Origin: an uncultured Parabacteroides sp.
GTDB lineage: Bacteria > Bacteroidota > Bacteroidia > Bacteroidales > Tannerellaceae
Direction: 5' to 3'
Assembly (NCBI GenBank): GCA_944326775.1
Contig: CALVFH010000010.1
Span: 1-39,144, forward strand
DNA: 39,144 bases
In this document: piece by piece, positions 1 through 8,571 of the stretch
How the letters are laid out: the number at the start of each line of letters is the position of its first letter
Numbering within the stretch: position 1 is the first letter of the stretch
Notes under the pieces: generated by a model
Told to the model about the DNA's origin: nothing
Database searches by the model: none
Seen by the model: the letters and a program-made list of their open reading frames with translations, nothing else
Program-made: the position numbers and the translations under genes

Positions 1-69
1 AGGAAAAGAAAAACAACCATTAAAAGATAAAAAACTACTTGTTCTCAACTTATTTGACGATAGTTTGAT

Positions 70-77
70 TATCTTTG
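70..77 (+). promoter_or_regulatory. Candidate -7 box for the glycosyltransferase operon
   Basis: The sequence TATCTTTG matches the Bacteroidetes sigma-ABfr -7 consensus TAnnTTTG and lies 40 bases before the ATG at 118. No TTTG -33 element sits at the usual 19-21 base spacing (the nearest, at 53-56, is too close), so the call rests on the -7 box and its position. Confidence 0.4.
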
Positions 78-117
78 TTTCAAAAACAACTAAAAACGAT
101 TCAATTTGTTCGAATAT

Positions 118-840
118 ATGTCAGATAGCATAGTTATCATTCCGACTTATAACGAAAAGGAAAATATCGAAAAGATTATCCGAGTTGTATTGGGGCTGGA
201 AAAAGAATTTCATGTTTTAATTATTGATGACGGCTCACCCGATGGGACCGCGACTATCGTCAAAGGATTACAAGATGAATTTCCAGAACGTCTTTTCCTA
301 ATCGAACGAGAAGGGAAACAAGGATTGGGAACAGCTTATATCTGCGGCTTCAAATGGGCAATTGAGCATAGCTACGAATTCATTTTCGAAATGGATGCCG
401 ATTTCAGCCATAACCCCAATGATCTACCACGGCTTTATGCTGCCTGCCAAGAAGGTGCCGATGTCGCAGTAGGTTCACGTTATTGTAACGGCGTAAATGT
501 CGTAAACTGGCCTCTTGGACGTGTACTGATGTCTTACTATGCCTCTGTTTATGTCCGTTTCGTTACAGGAATGAATATCCATGATGCAACAGCTGGATTT
601 AAATGCTATCGGAGAAAAGTATTGGAAAGTATCGATCTTGATCATATTCATTTCAAAGGCTATGCTTTCCAGATTGAAATGAAATTCACAGCCTACAAAA
701 AAGGATTCAAGATTGTAGAAGTTCCAATTATCTTTATCAATCGTGTGTTAGGCACTTCAAAAATGAACTCGTCTATATTTGGAGAAGCACTTTTTGGAGT
801 ACTGAAGCTCAGGTGGTGGAGCATTATCGGCAAACTTTAA
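118..840 (+). CDS. Polyprenol-phosphate mannosyltransferase-like GT2 glycosyltransferase
   Basis: A 240-residue family 2 glycosyltransferase of the dolichol/polyprenol-monophosphomannose synthase type, which moves a sugar from a nucleotide sugar to a lipid phosphate at the inner face of the cytoplasmic membrane. Visible motifs are the N-terminal VIIPTYNEKEN nucleotide-sugar fold, DDGSPDGT, GLGTAY, the metal-binding EMDADFSHNP and AVGSRY. The length fits the short bacterial form with no C-terminal membrane domain. The ATG at 118 is preferred over an in-frame TTG at 106 because the protein then begins just before the conserved fold. It is followed after 40 bases by a HAD hydrolase and then pepP on the same strand, probably one transcript. 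The sugar and acceptor cannot be read from sequence. Confidence 0.85.
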   Translation: MSDSIVIIPTYNEKENIEKIIRVVLGLEKEFHVLIIDDGSPDGTATIVKGLQDEFPERLFLIEREGKQGLGTAYICGFKWAIEHSYEFIFEMDADFSHNPNDLPRLYAACQEGADVAVGSRYCNGVNVVNWPLGRVLMSYYASVYVRFVTGMNIHDATAGFKCYRRKVLESIDLDHIHFKGYAFQIEMKFTAYKKGFKIVEVPIIFINRVLGTSKMNSSIFGEALFGVLKLRWWSIIGKL

Positions 841-880
841 TTTTCCATTCTATCAAAATAAAAACAAAGGAGATACTATT

Positions 881-1528
881 ATGGGCGATATTAAGAACAT
901 CATCTTTGATTTCGGGGGCGTCTTAATTAACTTGACAAGAACGCGATGGATCGATTCTTTCAAGCAATTAGGCATTTCCAATATTTGGGAGAATCTGATT
1001 GCAACATCGTATCAGCATAAAGACCTCTACATGCAGTTGGAATTGGGAAATATTTCAATTCCTGCTTTTCGCGCAGGCATCCGTCGTTTAACTGGGCGAC
1101 AGCTAAGTGACGAAGAAATAGACCGCGCTTGGATATCGATGTTGGGGAATGTCCCCTCTTATAAACTTGACTGGCTCTTAAAACTCCATAAGCACTATCA
1201 TCTTTGTCTGCTGAGTAACACCAATATCTTGCATTGGGAATGGGCTGAAAAGACTCAATTCCAATACTTGAATCATCAAGCATCCGATTTTTTTGACCGC
1301 ATATACTTGTCGTATAAGTTGCACATGCAGAAACCGGATTTGGAAATTTTCCAATACGTACTTGACGATGCCGGCATAAAAGCCGACGAAACTTTTTTCA
1401 TTGATGATGCATCGGCTAATTGCCGGGCAGCAGAAAGCTTGGGTTTCCATACTTACACTCCTATTGCGGGAGAAGATTGGTCGTATCTATTTACTGACGA
1501 CGGTTGGCTCAAGCCTCGGTATTTATGA
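881..1528 (+). CDS. HAD-family hydrolase (subfamily IA)
   Basis: A 215-residue cytosolic haloacid-dehalogenase-like hydrolase, probably a small-molecule or sugar phosphatase. Motif I is FDFGGVL with the nucleophile Asp10; the usual second Asp (DxD) is Gly12, as in the YihX-like branch of the family. Motif II is LLSNTN, motif III is the Lys of MQKPDLEIF, and motif IV is the Asp pair in FFIDDASANC. The helical cap lies between motifs I and II. A purine-rich AAAGGAG lies 10 bases before the ATG and supports the start. It sits between the glycosyltransferase and pepP in the same direction. The substrate is unknown. Confidence 0.85.
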   Translation: MGDIKNIIFDFGGVLINLTRTRWIDSFKQLGISNIWENLIATSYQHKDLYMQLELGNISIPAFRAGIRRLTGRQLSDEEIDRAWISMLGNVPSYKLDWLLKLHKHYHLCLLSNTNILHWEWAEKTQFQYLNHQASDFFDRIYLSYKLHMQKPDLEIFQYVLDDAGIKADETFFIDDASANCRAAESLGFHTYTPIAGEDWSYLFTDDGWLKPRYL

Positions 1529-1558
1529 TTATATATTCCTTAATTAAATATCAATATC

Positions 1559-2941
1559 ATGTTTGCAAAAGAAACTTATATCGCCCGTCGGGCAAAATTA
1601 AAAAAATCAGTAGGATCAGGTTTGCTCCTATTCCTTGGAAATGATGAAAGCGGAATGAATTACGCTGACAATACGTACCATTTCCGTCAAGATTCTACTT
1701 TCCTTTATTTCTTCGGTTTGCCATATGCTGGCCTTGCAGCCCTTATCGACATTGACAATGACAAAGAAATCATCTTCGGTGACGAGCTGACCATTGATGA
1801 TATTGTTTGGATGGGAATCCAACCGACTTTAAAAGAAAAAAGTGAAGCTGCTGGAATCTATGAAGTCCGTCCATTCAAAGAAATCGCAACTTACCTGCAG
1901 CAAGCTCAACAAAAGAAACAAACTATACATTATTTACCTACTTACCGTGCAGAGCATCAAGTCAAACTTCTCCAGTGGTTAGGCATTATGCCGGGAACAG
2001 AGAAGCCGTCCGTCCCATTCATCTTCGGGGTAGTAAACCAACGTAACTACAAAAGTGCCGAAGAGATTGCGGAAATAGACAAAGCCTGCATCGTCACAGC
2101 AGACATGCATCTGGCTGCCATGCACACGGTACGTCCGGGAATCCGGGAATGCGAGGTAGCTGCTGCCGTCCAGGAAGCTGCTGCCCGGCACAATTACGAG
2201 CTCTCCTTCCCTATCATCGCTACAGTCAATGGCCAAACCTTACATAACCATGACCACAGCCACCTCATCAAGCCGGGAGACATGCTCTTGCTCGATGCCG
2301 GTGCTGAAACGGAAATGGGTTATGCCGGCGATATGTCATCAACCATTCCGGCCGATGCAAAATTCACCCAGCGCCAGCGTGATGTCTATGATATCCAAGT
2401 AGCCGCCCACGAAGCTGCCGTAGCAGCCTTGCGCCCAGGTGTCCCCTTTGTCGATGTCTATGAACTTTCCTGCAAAGTCATCATGGAAGGAATGAAAGAC
2501 TTGGGTTTTGCCAAAGGCGATCCGATGGAAGCCGTCAAAGCAGGTGCCCACGCCATGTTCATGCCTTGCGGACTCGGTCACATGATGGGACTGGATGTTC
2601 ACGATATGGAGAATTTAGGTGAAGTCTATGTGGGCTACAACGGGAAACCGAAGAGCACACAATTCGGACGCAAATCGCTCCGCCTCGGACGTGAGTTGGA
2701 ACCGGGCTTCGTCCTCACCATCGAGCCGGGTATCTACTTCATCCCCGAACTGATCGACCTGTGGCGTAGCGAAAACAAGTTCACCGAGTTTTTAAATTAC
2801 GACAAACTGGAAACCTACAAGGACTTCAGTGGTATCCGGAATGAAGAAGACTATTTGATCACGGAAACCGGTGCACGCCTTTTAGGAAAGAAAGTCCCAG
2901 TCCATGCTGAGGACGTAGAAGCTGAAAAGCTGAAAGGTTAA
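1559..2941 (+). CDS. pepP: Xaa-Pro aminopeptidase (M24B)
   Basis: A 460-residue cytosolic aminopeptidase P that removes an N-terminal residue preceding proline. The N-terminal half is the creatinase/aminopeptidase-P N domain; the C-terminal pita-bread domain carries the dinuclear metal site: Asp246 (LLLDAGAE), Asp258 (GYAGDM), His341 (GLGHMMG), Glu389 (TIEPGIYF) and the Glu429/430 pair (GIRNEEDY). The length is that of full two-domain enzymes. It starts 30 bases after the HAD gene, so it is the last gene of a three-gene transcript, and it is followed by a strong hairpin terminator. GC content rises toward its 3' half. Confidence 0.93.
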   Translation: MFAKETYIARRAKLKKSVGSGLLLFLGNDESGMNYADNTYHFRQDSTFLYFFGLPYAGLAALIDIDNDKEIIFGDELTIDDIVWMGIQPTLKEKSEAAGIYEVRPFKEIATYLQQAQQKKQTIHYLPTYRAEHQVKLLQWLGIMPGTEKPSVPFIFGVVNQRNYKSAEEIAEIDKACIVTADMHLAAMHTVRPGIRECEVAAAVQEAAARHNYELSFPIIATVNGQTLHNHDHSHLIKPGDMLLLDAGAETEMGYAGDMSSTIPADAKFTQRQRDVYDIQVAAHEAAVAALRPGVPFVDVYELSCKVIMEGMKDLGFAKGDPMEAVKAGAHAMFMPCGLGHMMGLDVHDMENLGEVYVGYNGKPKSTQFGRKSLRLGRELEPGFVLTIEPGIYFIPELIDLWRSENKFTEFLNYDKLETYKDFSGIRNEEDYLITETGARLLGKKVPVHAEDVEAEKLKG

Positions 2942-2964
2942 GCAACCGCACCATCAAACAACAA

Positions 2965-3017
2965 GAACGCAAGCGAGGCATGAATGAATGCCATCTCGCT
3001 TGCGTTCCTCTTTTTAT
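2965..3017. terminator. Bidirectional hairpin terminator between pepP and the CocE-like gene
   Basis: A perfect 13-base stem (GAACGCAAGCGAG at 2965-2977, CTCGCTTGCGTTC at 2995-3007) encloses a loop that contains a smaller GCAT/ATGC stem. It is followed on the + strand by CTCTTTTTAT. It lies in the 86-base gap between two convergent genes. The T run makes it most convincing for the + transcript. Confidence 0.85.
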
Positions 3018-3027
3018 AAACCGGTCT

Positions 3028-4914
3028 TTATTCTGCCACAACAGGCAACACCACGCACGAGGCGTTGTCCCGCTGATGATAAATCTTCACCTCCTGTCTC
3101 ATCTCAAAATCTTCCACCGAACATTTATAGGTATCGATAAACTTCTGCGGATTACGGTCAATTATCGGGAACCATGAACTTTGAATCTGTATCATAATCC
3201 GATGGCCCGGCAAAAAGGTATGCGCTACATCATATAAGGTATAGTTCACCTCCGTAATGCTGTCGGGAGTGAAAGGCTTCGGATGCTCAAAGCTCTCGCG
3301 GAAGCGACCCCGGAACAATTCTCCCCGCACCATCAGCTGATAGCCGCTCATCGGATAACGGGGATCATCGACATACTCCAAGGCTTCCTTCGGATAGCGG
3401 TAGTTGGCCGGAAACGCATCTATCAGCTTCACCATAAAGTCTGCATCCGTACCACTTATCGCCGTCTTCAGCTTCACCTCCACCGGCCCGGCTATGGTCA
3501 AGGAATCGCGCAGCGTATCGGTCATGAAGACAAGCACATCCGGACGCGATGCCGCAAAACGCTGGTCATCGACCATATATTCCTTCGTCCGGTAGCGGGT
3601 AGGATTGGCCGTATAAGGAACGGGATGCGCCATATCCGAGATATAGGAAGTAGAGGAGGCAACAGCCGTCGGAACCTCTGTCGAGACGCCTCCCCCTTCA
3701 TGCAGATAGAACGGCACCTCCGTCGTAGTCCGGACAGGCCAACTATCCCCGAACTCCCATTCATTCTTCCCGGTATGGAAAACACTCACGCGGTGGGCCG
3801 GCTTCTCTCCTTCTCCTTCCAAGTAATAACGGAAAAACGGATACTCGATGTGGTCGATATAGTAATCCGACGGGCTTTTGCCGAAATACATATTCCCGAA
3901 GCCCTGGAACCCACGGCGCGTCCAACCTCCATGCCACCACGGGCCAAAGGCCAAGTAAAGTTCCGTCGAAGGAGACTGGCTGCGAATGGCTCGATACAAA
4001 TTCCAAGCCCCGTAGCAATCTTCCGAATCGAACAATCCCCCGACCACCAAAACCGCCGGTTTCAGGTTGTAACACGAGCGCCGCGCATCATGGGATTGCC
4101 AGTAAGCATCGAAATTGGGATGCTCCCGGATGATATTCCACAGCGTTTCCGTCGTGTCTTGCACCAGCGCATCGGCGTCTTTGAAGGTCCCCAAGGCTAA
4201 AAAGTCGGTATAAACATCGTGCTTCACAATCTGGTCCATCACGCCTTTCCCCTCGTGGCGCCCTTCCAGCCACGGCAGGAAATTGGTGGTCTGCAAGAAC
4301 GTAAATGCCCCGTTGTGATGCCGGTCATCGCCACGGAACCAGTCGGTTACAGGTCCTTGGGGCGAAACCGCCTTCAAGGCGGGATGATTGCTCGAAGCCG
4401 TCATGGTGGCATAAAAGCCGTCGTAGCTGATTCCCCACGTCCCGACGCGGCCGTTGTTATGGGTATGCCGGAGCAGCCACTCGATGGTATCATACGTATC
4501 CGTAGCCTCGTCGATAGCCCCGGCCTTGCCTGCCTTCGCCTCCGGGTTCAGAGGGCGCACCTGCACAAACTCGCCTTCGCTTTTATGCCGCCCGCGCACA
4601 TCCTGATAGACAAGGATGTAGTTATGCTCCGCATAAATGCTCGAACGGAGTGAACGGACGAACTTATCGCCATAAGGCTCACAGGAATAAGGGGTGCGCA
4701 TCATCAGGATAGGATGAGTGGTCGAGCGGTCCTTAGGCTCATAAATAGCGGTATAGAGGTGCACGCCGTCGCGCATCGGAATCATCACCTCCCGTTTCTC
4801 ATACGTCTGCCGAAGTCTGACTTCAACACTATCGGGCTTTTCCTTCGCCGTATTCTCCTGTGCCTTAGCAAGAAAGGGAAAGAATAAAGCCACCAAAAGA
4901 ATCCATTTCTTCAT
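3028..4914 (-). CDS. Secreted CocE/NonD family serine hydrolase (X-Pro dipeptidyl-peptidase S15 type)
   Basis: A 628-residue alpha/beta hydrolase with a cleavable signal peptide (residues 1-19, MKKWILL... to KAQ), so it acts in the periplasm or outside. The nucleophile is Ser163 in GTWGISYDGF, preceded by the family signature YQDVRGR..SEGEF at about 103-116. The Asp is probably in GGLFDSEDCY and the His in GPWWHGGW. The C-terminal third is the jelly-roll domain shared by cocaine esterase, glutaryl-7-ACA acylase and PepX. Family members cleave esters, amides or X-Pro dipeptides; which applies here cannot be read. A short peptidase-like neighbourhood (pepP on the other side) makes a peptide substrate plausible. 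The 3' end faces pepP across the terminator. Confidence 0.88.
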   Translation of the reverse strand: MKKWILLVALFFPFLAKAQENTAKEKPDSVEVRLRQTYEKREVMIPMRDGVHLYTAIYEPKDRSTTHPILMMRTPYSCEPYGDKFVRSLRSSIYAEHNYILVYQDVRGRHKSEGEFVQVRPLNPEAKAGKAGAIDEATDTYDTIEWLLRHTHNNGRVGTWGISYDGFYATMTASSNHPALKAVSPQGPVTDWFRGDDRHHNGAFTFLQTTNFLPWLEGRHEGKGVMDQIVKHDVYTDFLALGTFKDADALVQDTTETLWNIIREHPNFDAYWQSHDARRSCYNLKPAVLVVGGLFDSEDCYGAWNLYRAIRSQSPSTELYLAFGPWWHGGWTRRGFQGFGNMYFGKSPSDYYIDHIEYPFFRYYLEGEGEKPAHRVSVFHTGKNEWEFGDSWPVRTTTEVPFYLHEGGGVSTEVPTAVASSTSYISDMAHPVPYTANPTRYRTKEYMVDDQRFAASRPDVLVFMTDTLRDSLTIAGPVEVKLKTAISGTDADFMVKLIDAFPANYRYPKEALEYVDDPRYPMSGYQLMVRGELFRGRFRESFEHPKPFTPDSITEVNYTLYDVAHTFLPGHRIMIQIQSSWFPIIDRNPQKFIDTYKCSVEDFEMRQEVKIYHQRDNASCVVLPVVAE

Positions 4915-4945
4915 ATTTTCACATCTTGTTTTGCAAGGCCGTTTT

Positions 4946-5100
4946 CAATGAAGCATTCATTACGCTCGTAATGAGGTATTCATTACGCTCGTAATGAAGT
5001 GTTCATTACGGTCGCAATGAGGTGTTCATTACGGTCGTAATGAGATGTCCATTACGGTCGTAATGAGATGTCCATTACGACCGTAATGGAGTGTTCATCG
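4946..5100. repeat. 23-bp palindromic tandem repeat array, six units
   Basis: Six units with exact 23-base period start at 4958, 4981, 5004, 5027, 5050 and 5073, with partial units on both sides. Each contains CATTACGnnCGTAATG, a 16-base dyad with a 2-base centre (CT, CT, GT, GT, GT, AC), followed by a 7-base linker such as AGGTGTT or AGATGTC. Only unit 3 breaks an arm (CGCAATG). The array fills most of the 213-base gap between the activating-enzyme gene and the CocE-like gene, both on the minus strand. No spacer diversity is present, so it is not a CRISPR. Confidence 0.95.
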
Positions 5101-5127
5101 AAAACCGGGCCGGTTTCACCTCCCGTT

Positions 5128-6036
5128 TTAGCCTCCGATTTCAGCCTTCAGCCCTCGCTGCCTGAAGATTTCCACACATTTCTGCTGCCACTCGACCGAG
5201 GGGGTGGCCATCGGGATATGCTTGGGGTTGTAGATGGTCCCTAATTTCTCGTGCTTGTTCTTGCCGATGTCGTGGTAAGGCAGCAGGTTGACAACCTCCG
5301 GCCGCGTAGGCAAAGAAGCCAGGAACTCGGCAGAGCGGGTGATGTTTTCCTCGTCCGCGTTCACCCCTTCAATCAGCGGGATGCGGATGAAGAAGCGCTT
5401 GCCAGCCTCGGAGACCATCCGGATATTGGACAGGATCAGTTCATTCGGCACACCGCAATACTGGCGATGCTTCTCGGAGTCCATCAGCTTCAGATCGACC
5501 AGGAGCAATTCGCAGTTGTCCATCACCTTGCGGACAATTTCCGGCTTGGCCAGCAACGTCGTATCCACGGCGCGGTGCAGTGATATTTCCCCGCACCGGT
5601 CCAGCAACACCATCAGAAAATCGGCGTGCATCAAAGGTTCGCCGCCGCAGAACGTCACGCCCCCGCCGGAACCGTCGATAACCGGGATTTCCTTCTTCAC
5701 CTGCTCCATCAGGTAGTCAACCGAATATTCCGTGCCCGACATTTCCATCGCCAACGTGGGGCAGACTTCCACGCAGGTGCCGCACAGGACACAGAGCTGC
5801 GGGTCGGTCACAATACCGTTGCGAGTGAGTTTCAGAGCCTTCTGGGGACAAGCTTCGACGCAGGACTGGCAGCCGATGCACTTTTTCTTGGTGTATAGTT
5901 TTTCCTTATGATTCGCAATACCTTCCGGGTTATGGCACCACACGCAGGAAAGCGGGCATCCTTTCAGAAAGATTGTCACGCGGATACCCGGGCCGTCGTT
6001 GATGCAATACCGTTTGATATCAAACACTAAAGCCAT
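5128..6036 (-). CDS. Glycyl-radical enzyme activating enzyme (PflA-like radical SAM)
   Basis: A 302-residue radical SAM protein that installs the glycyl radical on the enzyme encoded just upstream. The SAM-binding cluster is Cys27, Cys31, Cys34 (GCPLSCVWC). An inserted ferredoxin-like domain carries two further 4Fe-4S sites: Cys53/56/59/63 (CIGCQSCVEAC) and Cys82/85/88/92 (CVLCGTCVEVC). This insert is found in activases of the non-classical glycyl-radical enzymes (dehydratases, decarboxylases, lyases) and is absent from classical E. coli PflA. The 96-base gap to the partner contains a long hairpin. It is oxygen sensitive and consistent with a strict anaerobe. Confidence 0.92.
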   Translation of the reverse strand: MALVFDIKRYCINDGPGIRVTIFLKGCPLSCVWCHNPEGIANHKEKLYTKKKCIGCQSCVEACPQKALKLTRNGIVTDPQLCVLCGTCVEVCPTLAMEMSGTEYSVDYLMEQVKKEIPVIDGSGGGVTFCGGEPLMHADFLMVLLDRCGEISLHRAVDTTLLAKPEIVRKVMDNCELLLVDLKLMDSEKHRQYCGVPNELILSNIRMVSEAGKRFFIRIPLIEGVNADEENITRSAEFLASLPTRPEVVNLLPYHDIGKNKHEKLGTIYNPKHIPMATPSVEWQQKCVEIFRQRGLKAEIGG

Positions 6037-6062
6037 CTTATTCGCTATTATAAGTTACAAAT

Positions 6063-6123
6063 TACGAGCTATAAGTCTGAATCCCGGATCGGATGGTCCG
6101 GGACTCAACACTTATAACTCGTA
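6063..6123 (-). other. Long intercistronic hairpin between glycyl-radical enzyme and activase
   Basis: Nested arms TACGAG/CTCGTA, ATAAGT/ACTTAT and CCCGGA/TCCGGG fold the gap into one long imperfect stem. There is no T run after it on the minus strand. This fits an mRNA-stabilising or attenuating element that lowers activase output relative to the enzyme. The role is an inference. Confidence 0.6.
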
Positions 6124-6132
6124 CTGGATTAA

Positions 6133-8571
6133 TTAAAACGATTCGTTTTCTGTTCTTGAGATAATCTCACCTTGGAGGTCGGCATTCATATCGTTGAAAT
6201 AGTCGCTGTAACCGGCCATACGCACCAGCAGGTCTTTGTAATCTTCCGGATGCTTCTGAGCGGCATACAGGGTTTCCGTATCGACGATATTAAACTGGAC
6301 ATGGTGTCCGCCCATACCGAAGTAAGTGCGAATCAGGTGGGCCAGCTTCGAGACATCTTCTTCCTTCTTCAGCAAGGCCGGCAAGAAACGCAGGTTCAAC
6401 AGCGTACCGCCGCTCTTGATCTGGTCGAGCTTGCCCAGCGACTTGATGACCGCCGTCGGCCCGTGAGTATCGGCGCCCTGCGAAGGAGACGTACCATCGG
6501 AGATAGAGCGGGTTGCAAAGCGGCCATTTACCGACGCACCTAAAACCAGACCGAAGTAAACATGGCAAGTGGTTGAAAGCATGTTCAAGCGATAGCAACC
6601 GCCCTTGATATTGGGTTTCCCGTCGATGGCGGCAACCAGGTCGTCGTAAACCTTCACGGCGATGGAATCGGCATACGGATCATCATTACCGAAGAACGGA
6701 GTACGGTTGACGATGAACTGGCGCAGCTTTTCTTCGCCTTCCCAGTTCTTGGCTACGGCCTTCAGCAGCGTGTCCATATCAATCTTCTTGTCTTCAAAGA
6801 CATGCTTTTTCAATACGGACAGGCAGTCGGTCGTCGTTCCCAGACCGGTACACTGGATATAAGTAGAGTTGTAGCGCGGACCGCAATCGTAATAGTCTTT
6901 GCCTCGCTCGATACAATCGTCGATAAACAAGGAAAGGAATGTTGCCGGCGCATACTTCGCGAACATACGGTCGATGTAGTTGCTTACCCGCATCTTCTGA
7001 TCGATAATGAAGTGGAGCTGCTTCAGATAAGCGTCATACAATTCATCATAGGTCTTGAACGTGCGGGGATCGCCGGTTTCAATACCCACTTTCGTTCCGC
7101 TTACCGGATCGATACCATTATTTAAAGTAACCTCCAGGATCTTCGGAACATTCAGATAACCAGTCAACAAATAAGCTTCCTTACCGAAGGCACCCACCTC
7201 GATGCAACCGCTGCATCCACCTTCACGGGCATCTTTCAAGCTCTTGCCCTGACGTAACAATTCCTGAACATAAGCATCCGGATTAAATACGGACGGATAA
7301 CCGAAGCCTTGACGGATCACCTTGCAACCAGCCAGCAGGAAACGCTCCGGCGTAACCGAACTGATGTGGATGGAACAACCCGGCTGCAACAAGTGCAATT
7401 CTTCCAGCACTTCCAGCATGATATAGGAAACTTCGCTCGTTCCGTCGCTTCCGTCGGCTTTCACACCGCCGATATTGATATTGGTAAAGTCGTTGTACGT
7501 ACCGCTTTCCTTTGCCGTAATACCCACTTTGGGAGGAGCCGTATGGTTGTTTACTTTGATAAAGAAGCACGACATCAGCTCTTTCGCTTTCTCGCGAGTC
7601 AGGGTTCCATCCTTCAAACCTTTTTCATAGAAGGGAGCCAAGTGCTGGTCGAAATGGCCCGGGTTCATGGCATCCCAACCGTTCAGTTCCGTGATAGTTC
7701 CCAGATGAACAAACCAATACATCTGAATAGCTTCCCAGAAATCTCTCGGAGCATGGGCAGGCACCCAACGGCAAACTTCAGCAATATGTTCCAATTCAGC
7801 CTTACGAACCGGATCCGTACATTCTTTAGCCATCTGTTCAGCCAAATCTGCATGGCGTTCAGCGAAGAGGATTGCGGCATCGCAAGAAATCGACATTGCC
7901 TGCAACTCTTCCTGACGGTCGGTAGCTTCCGGATCGTTCATGAAGTCCAGTTTCTCCAATTCCTTAGCAATCCGAGCTTTCATATCCAACAGTCCGGTAT
8001 GGTACATCTTACCATCCATAGCTGTATGTCCCGGAGCACGTTGTTCCATGAATTCCGTAAACAGACCAGCCTCATAAGCCGCACGCCATTCTTTCGGAAC
8101 ATGATGGAAGATACGCTCACGCTGCGTACGCCCTTTCCAATAAGGAATAACTTCGCGCTCATACGTATCAATGTCTTCCTGGCTAATCGTATAGCGCTGC
8201 AACTCACGCGTATTCAAAACGTGCAAGTCTTCCACGCTATGGCAAGTCAGTTCCGGGAATGTCGGGACAGCTTTTGGACGCGGACCACGTTCGCCCACAA
8301 TCAACTCATCTTTCCCGATATAAATGGTTTTCTTCTTGCAAATCTCATAAAAGTTCATTGCACGAAGAATAGGAATAGGATACTTACCGTAATTTTCTTT
8401 ATAGAATTCCGTTTCAATCAAAGCTCTTTCGATTGACAAAGACGGTTCTGCCTCAAAAGATTCCTGACGAAGTCTTTTGATGCGGTCATTCATACCACAA
8501 ACATTCGCTTCTACGGCAGGAGCGAAGTTCGACACACTCTTAGGAGCGCGTTGAGCTGTTTTTGTTGCCAT
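6133..8571 (-). CDS. Glycyl-radical enzyme, trans-4-hydroxy-L-proline dehydratase (HypD)-like
   Basis: An 812-residue PFL-superfamily enzyme. The radical Gly787 is in RMAGYSDYF, 25 residues from the C terminus; the thiyl Cys456 and catalytic Glu458 are in GGCSGCIEVG. The Cys-x-Glu arrangement marks dehydratase/lyase-type members rather than true PFL, which has adjacent cysteines. Compared from memory with Clostridioides difficile HypD, long stretches agree: FMEQRAPGHT, MYWFVH, TELN.WDA, PPKVGIT, GKEAY.LTGY, IETGDPR, DDCIE.GKDY. HypD dehydrates trans-4-hydroxyproline to pyrroline-5-carboxylate. The reductase ProC, often a neighbour, is not in this window. The ATG at 8571 (MATKTAQ) is chosen because the in-frame extension to 8688 has no homology to the family and runs through likely leader sequence. 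General family is certain; the substrate is tentative. Confidence 0.9.
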   Translation of the reverse strand: MATKTAQRAPKSVSNFAPAVEANVCGMNDRIKRLRQESFEAEPSLSIERALIETEFYKENYGKYPIPILRAMNFYEICKKKTIYIGKDELIVGERGPRPKAVPTFPELTCHSVEDLHVLNTRELQRYTISQEDIDTYEREVIPYWKGRTQRERIFHHVPKEWRAAYEAGLFTEFMEQRAPGHTAMDGKMYHTGLLDMKARIAKELEKLDFMNDPEATDRQEELQAMSISCDAAILFAERHADLAEQMAKECTDPVRKAELEHIAEVCRWVPAHAPRDFWEAIQMYWFVHLGTITELNGWDAMNPGHFDQHLAPFYEKGLKDGTLTREKAKELMSCFFIKVNNHTAPPKVGITAKESGTYNDFTNINIGGVKADGSDGTSEVSYIMLEVLEELHLLQPGCSIHISSVTPERFLLAGCKVIRQGFGYPSVFNPDAYVQELLRQGKSLKDAREGGCSGCIEVGAFGKEAYLLTGYLNVPKILEVTLNNGIDPVSGTKVGIETGDPRTFKTYDELYDAYLKQLHFIIDQKMRVSNYIDRMFAKYAPATFLSLFIDDCIERGKDYYDCGPRYNSTYIQCTGLGTTTDCLSVLKKHVFEDKKIDMDTLLKAVAKNWEGEEKLRQFIVNRTPFFGNDDPYADSIAVKVYDDLVAAIDGKPNIKGGCYRLNMLSTTCHVYFGLVLGASVNGRFATRSISDGTSPSQGADTHGPTAVIKSLGKLDQIKSGGTLLNLRFLPALLKKEEDVSKLAHLIRTYFGMGGHHVQFNIVDTETLYAAQKHPEDYKDLLVRMAGYSDYFNDMNADLQGEIISRTENESF

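Noticed and set aside
3283..4200. A 305-codon open frame on the + strand opposite the CocE-like gene
   Set aside because: Arg/His/Ile-rich antisense shadow of a real alpha/beta hydrolase gene.
4946..5100. Possible CRISPR array
   Set aside because: Repeat and linker together are only 23 bases, linkers are nearly identical, and no cas genes are present. The 42-bp array was rejected for the same reasons.
7309..8436. A 375-codon open frame on the + strand inside the glycyl-radical enzyme gene
   Set aside because: It lies wholly opposite well-conserved coding sequence and has no start context or known motif.
6133..8571. Classical pyruvate formate-lyase
   Set aside because: The active-site loop has Cys-x-Glu (GCIE) in place of adjacent cysteines, and the activase has the extra ferredoxin clusters typical of non-PFL enzymes.
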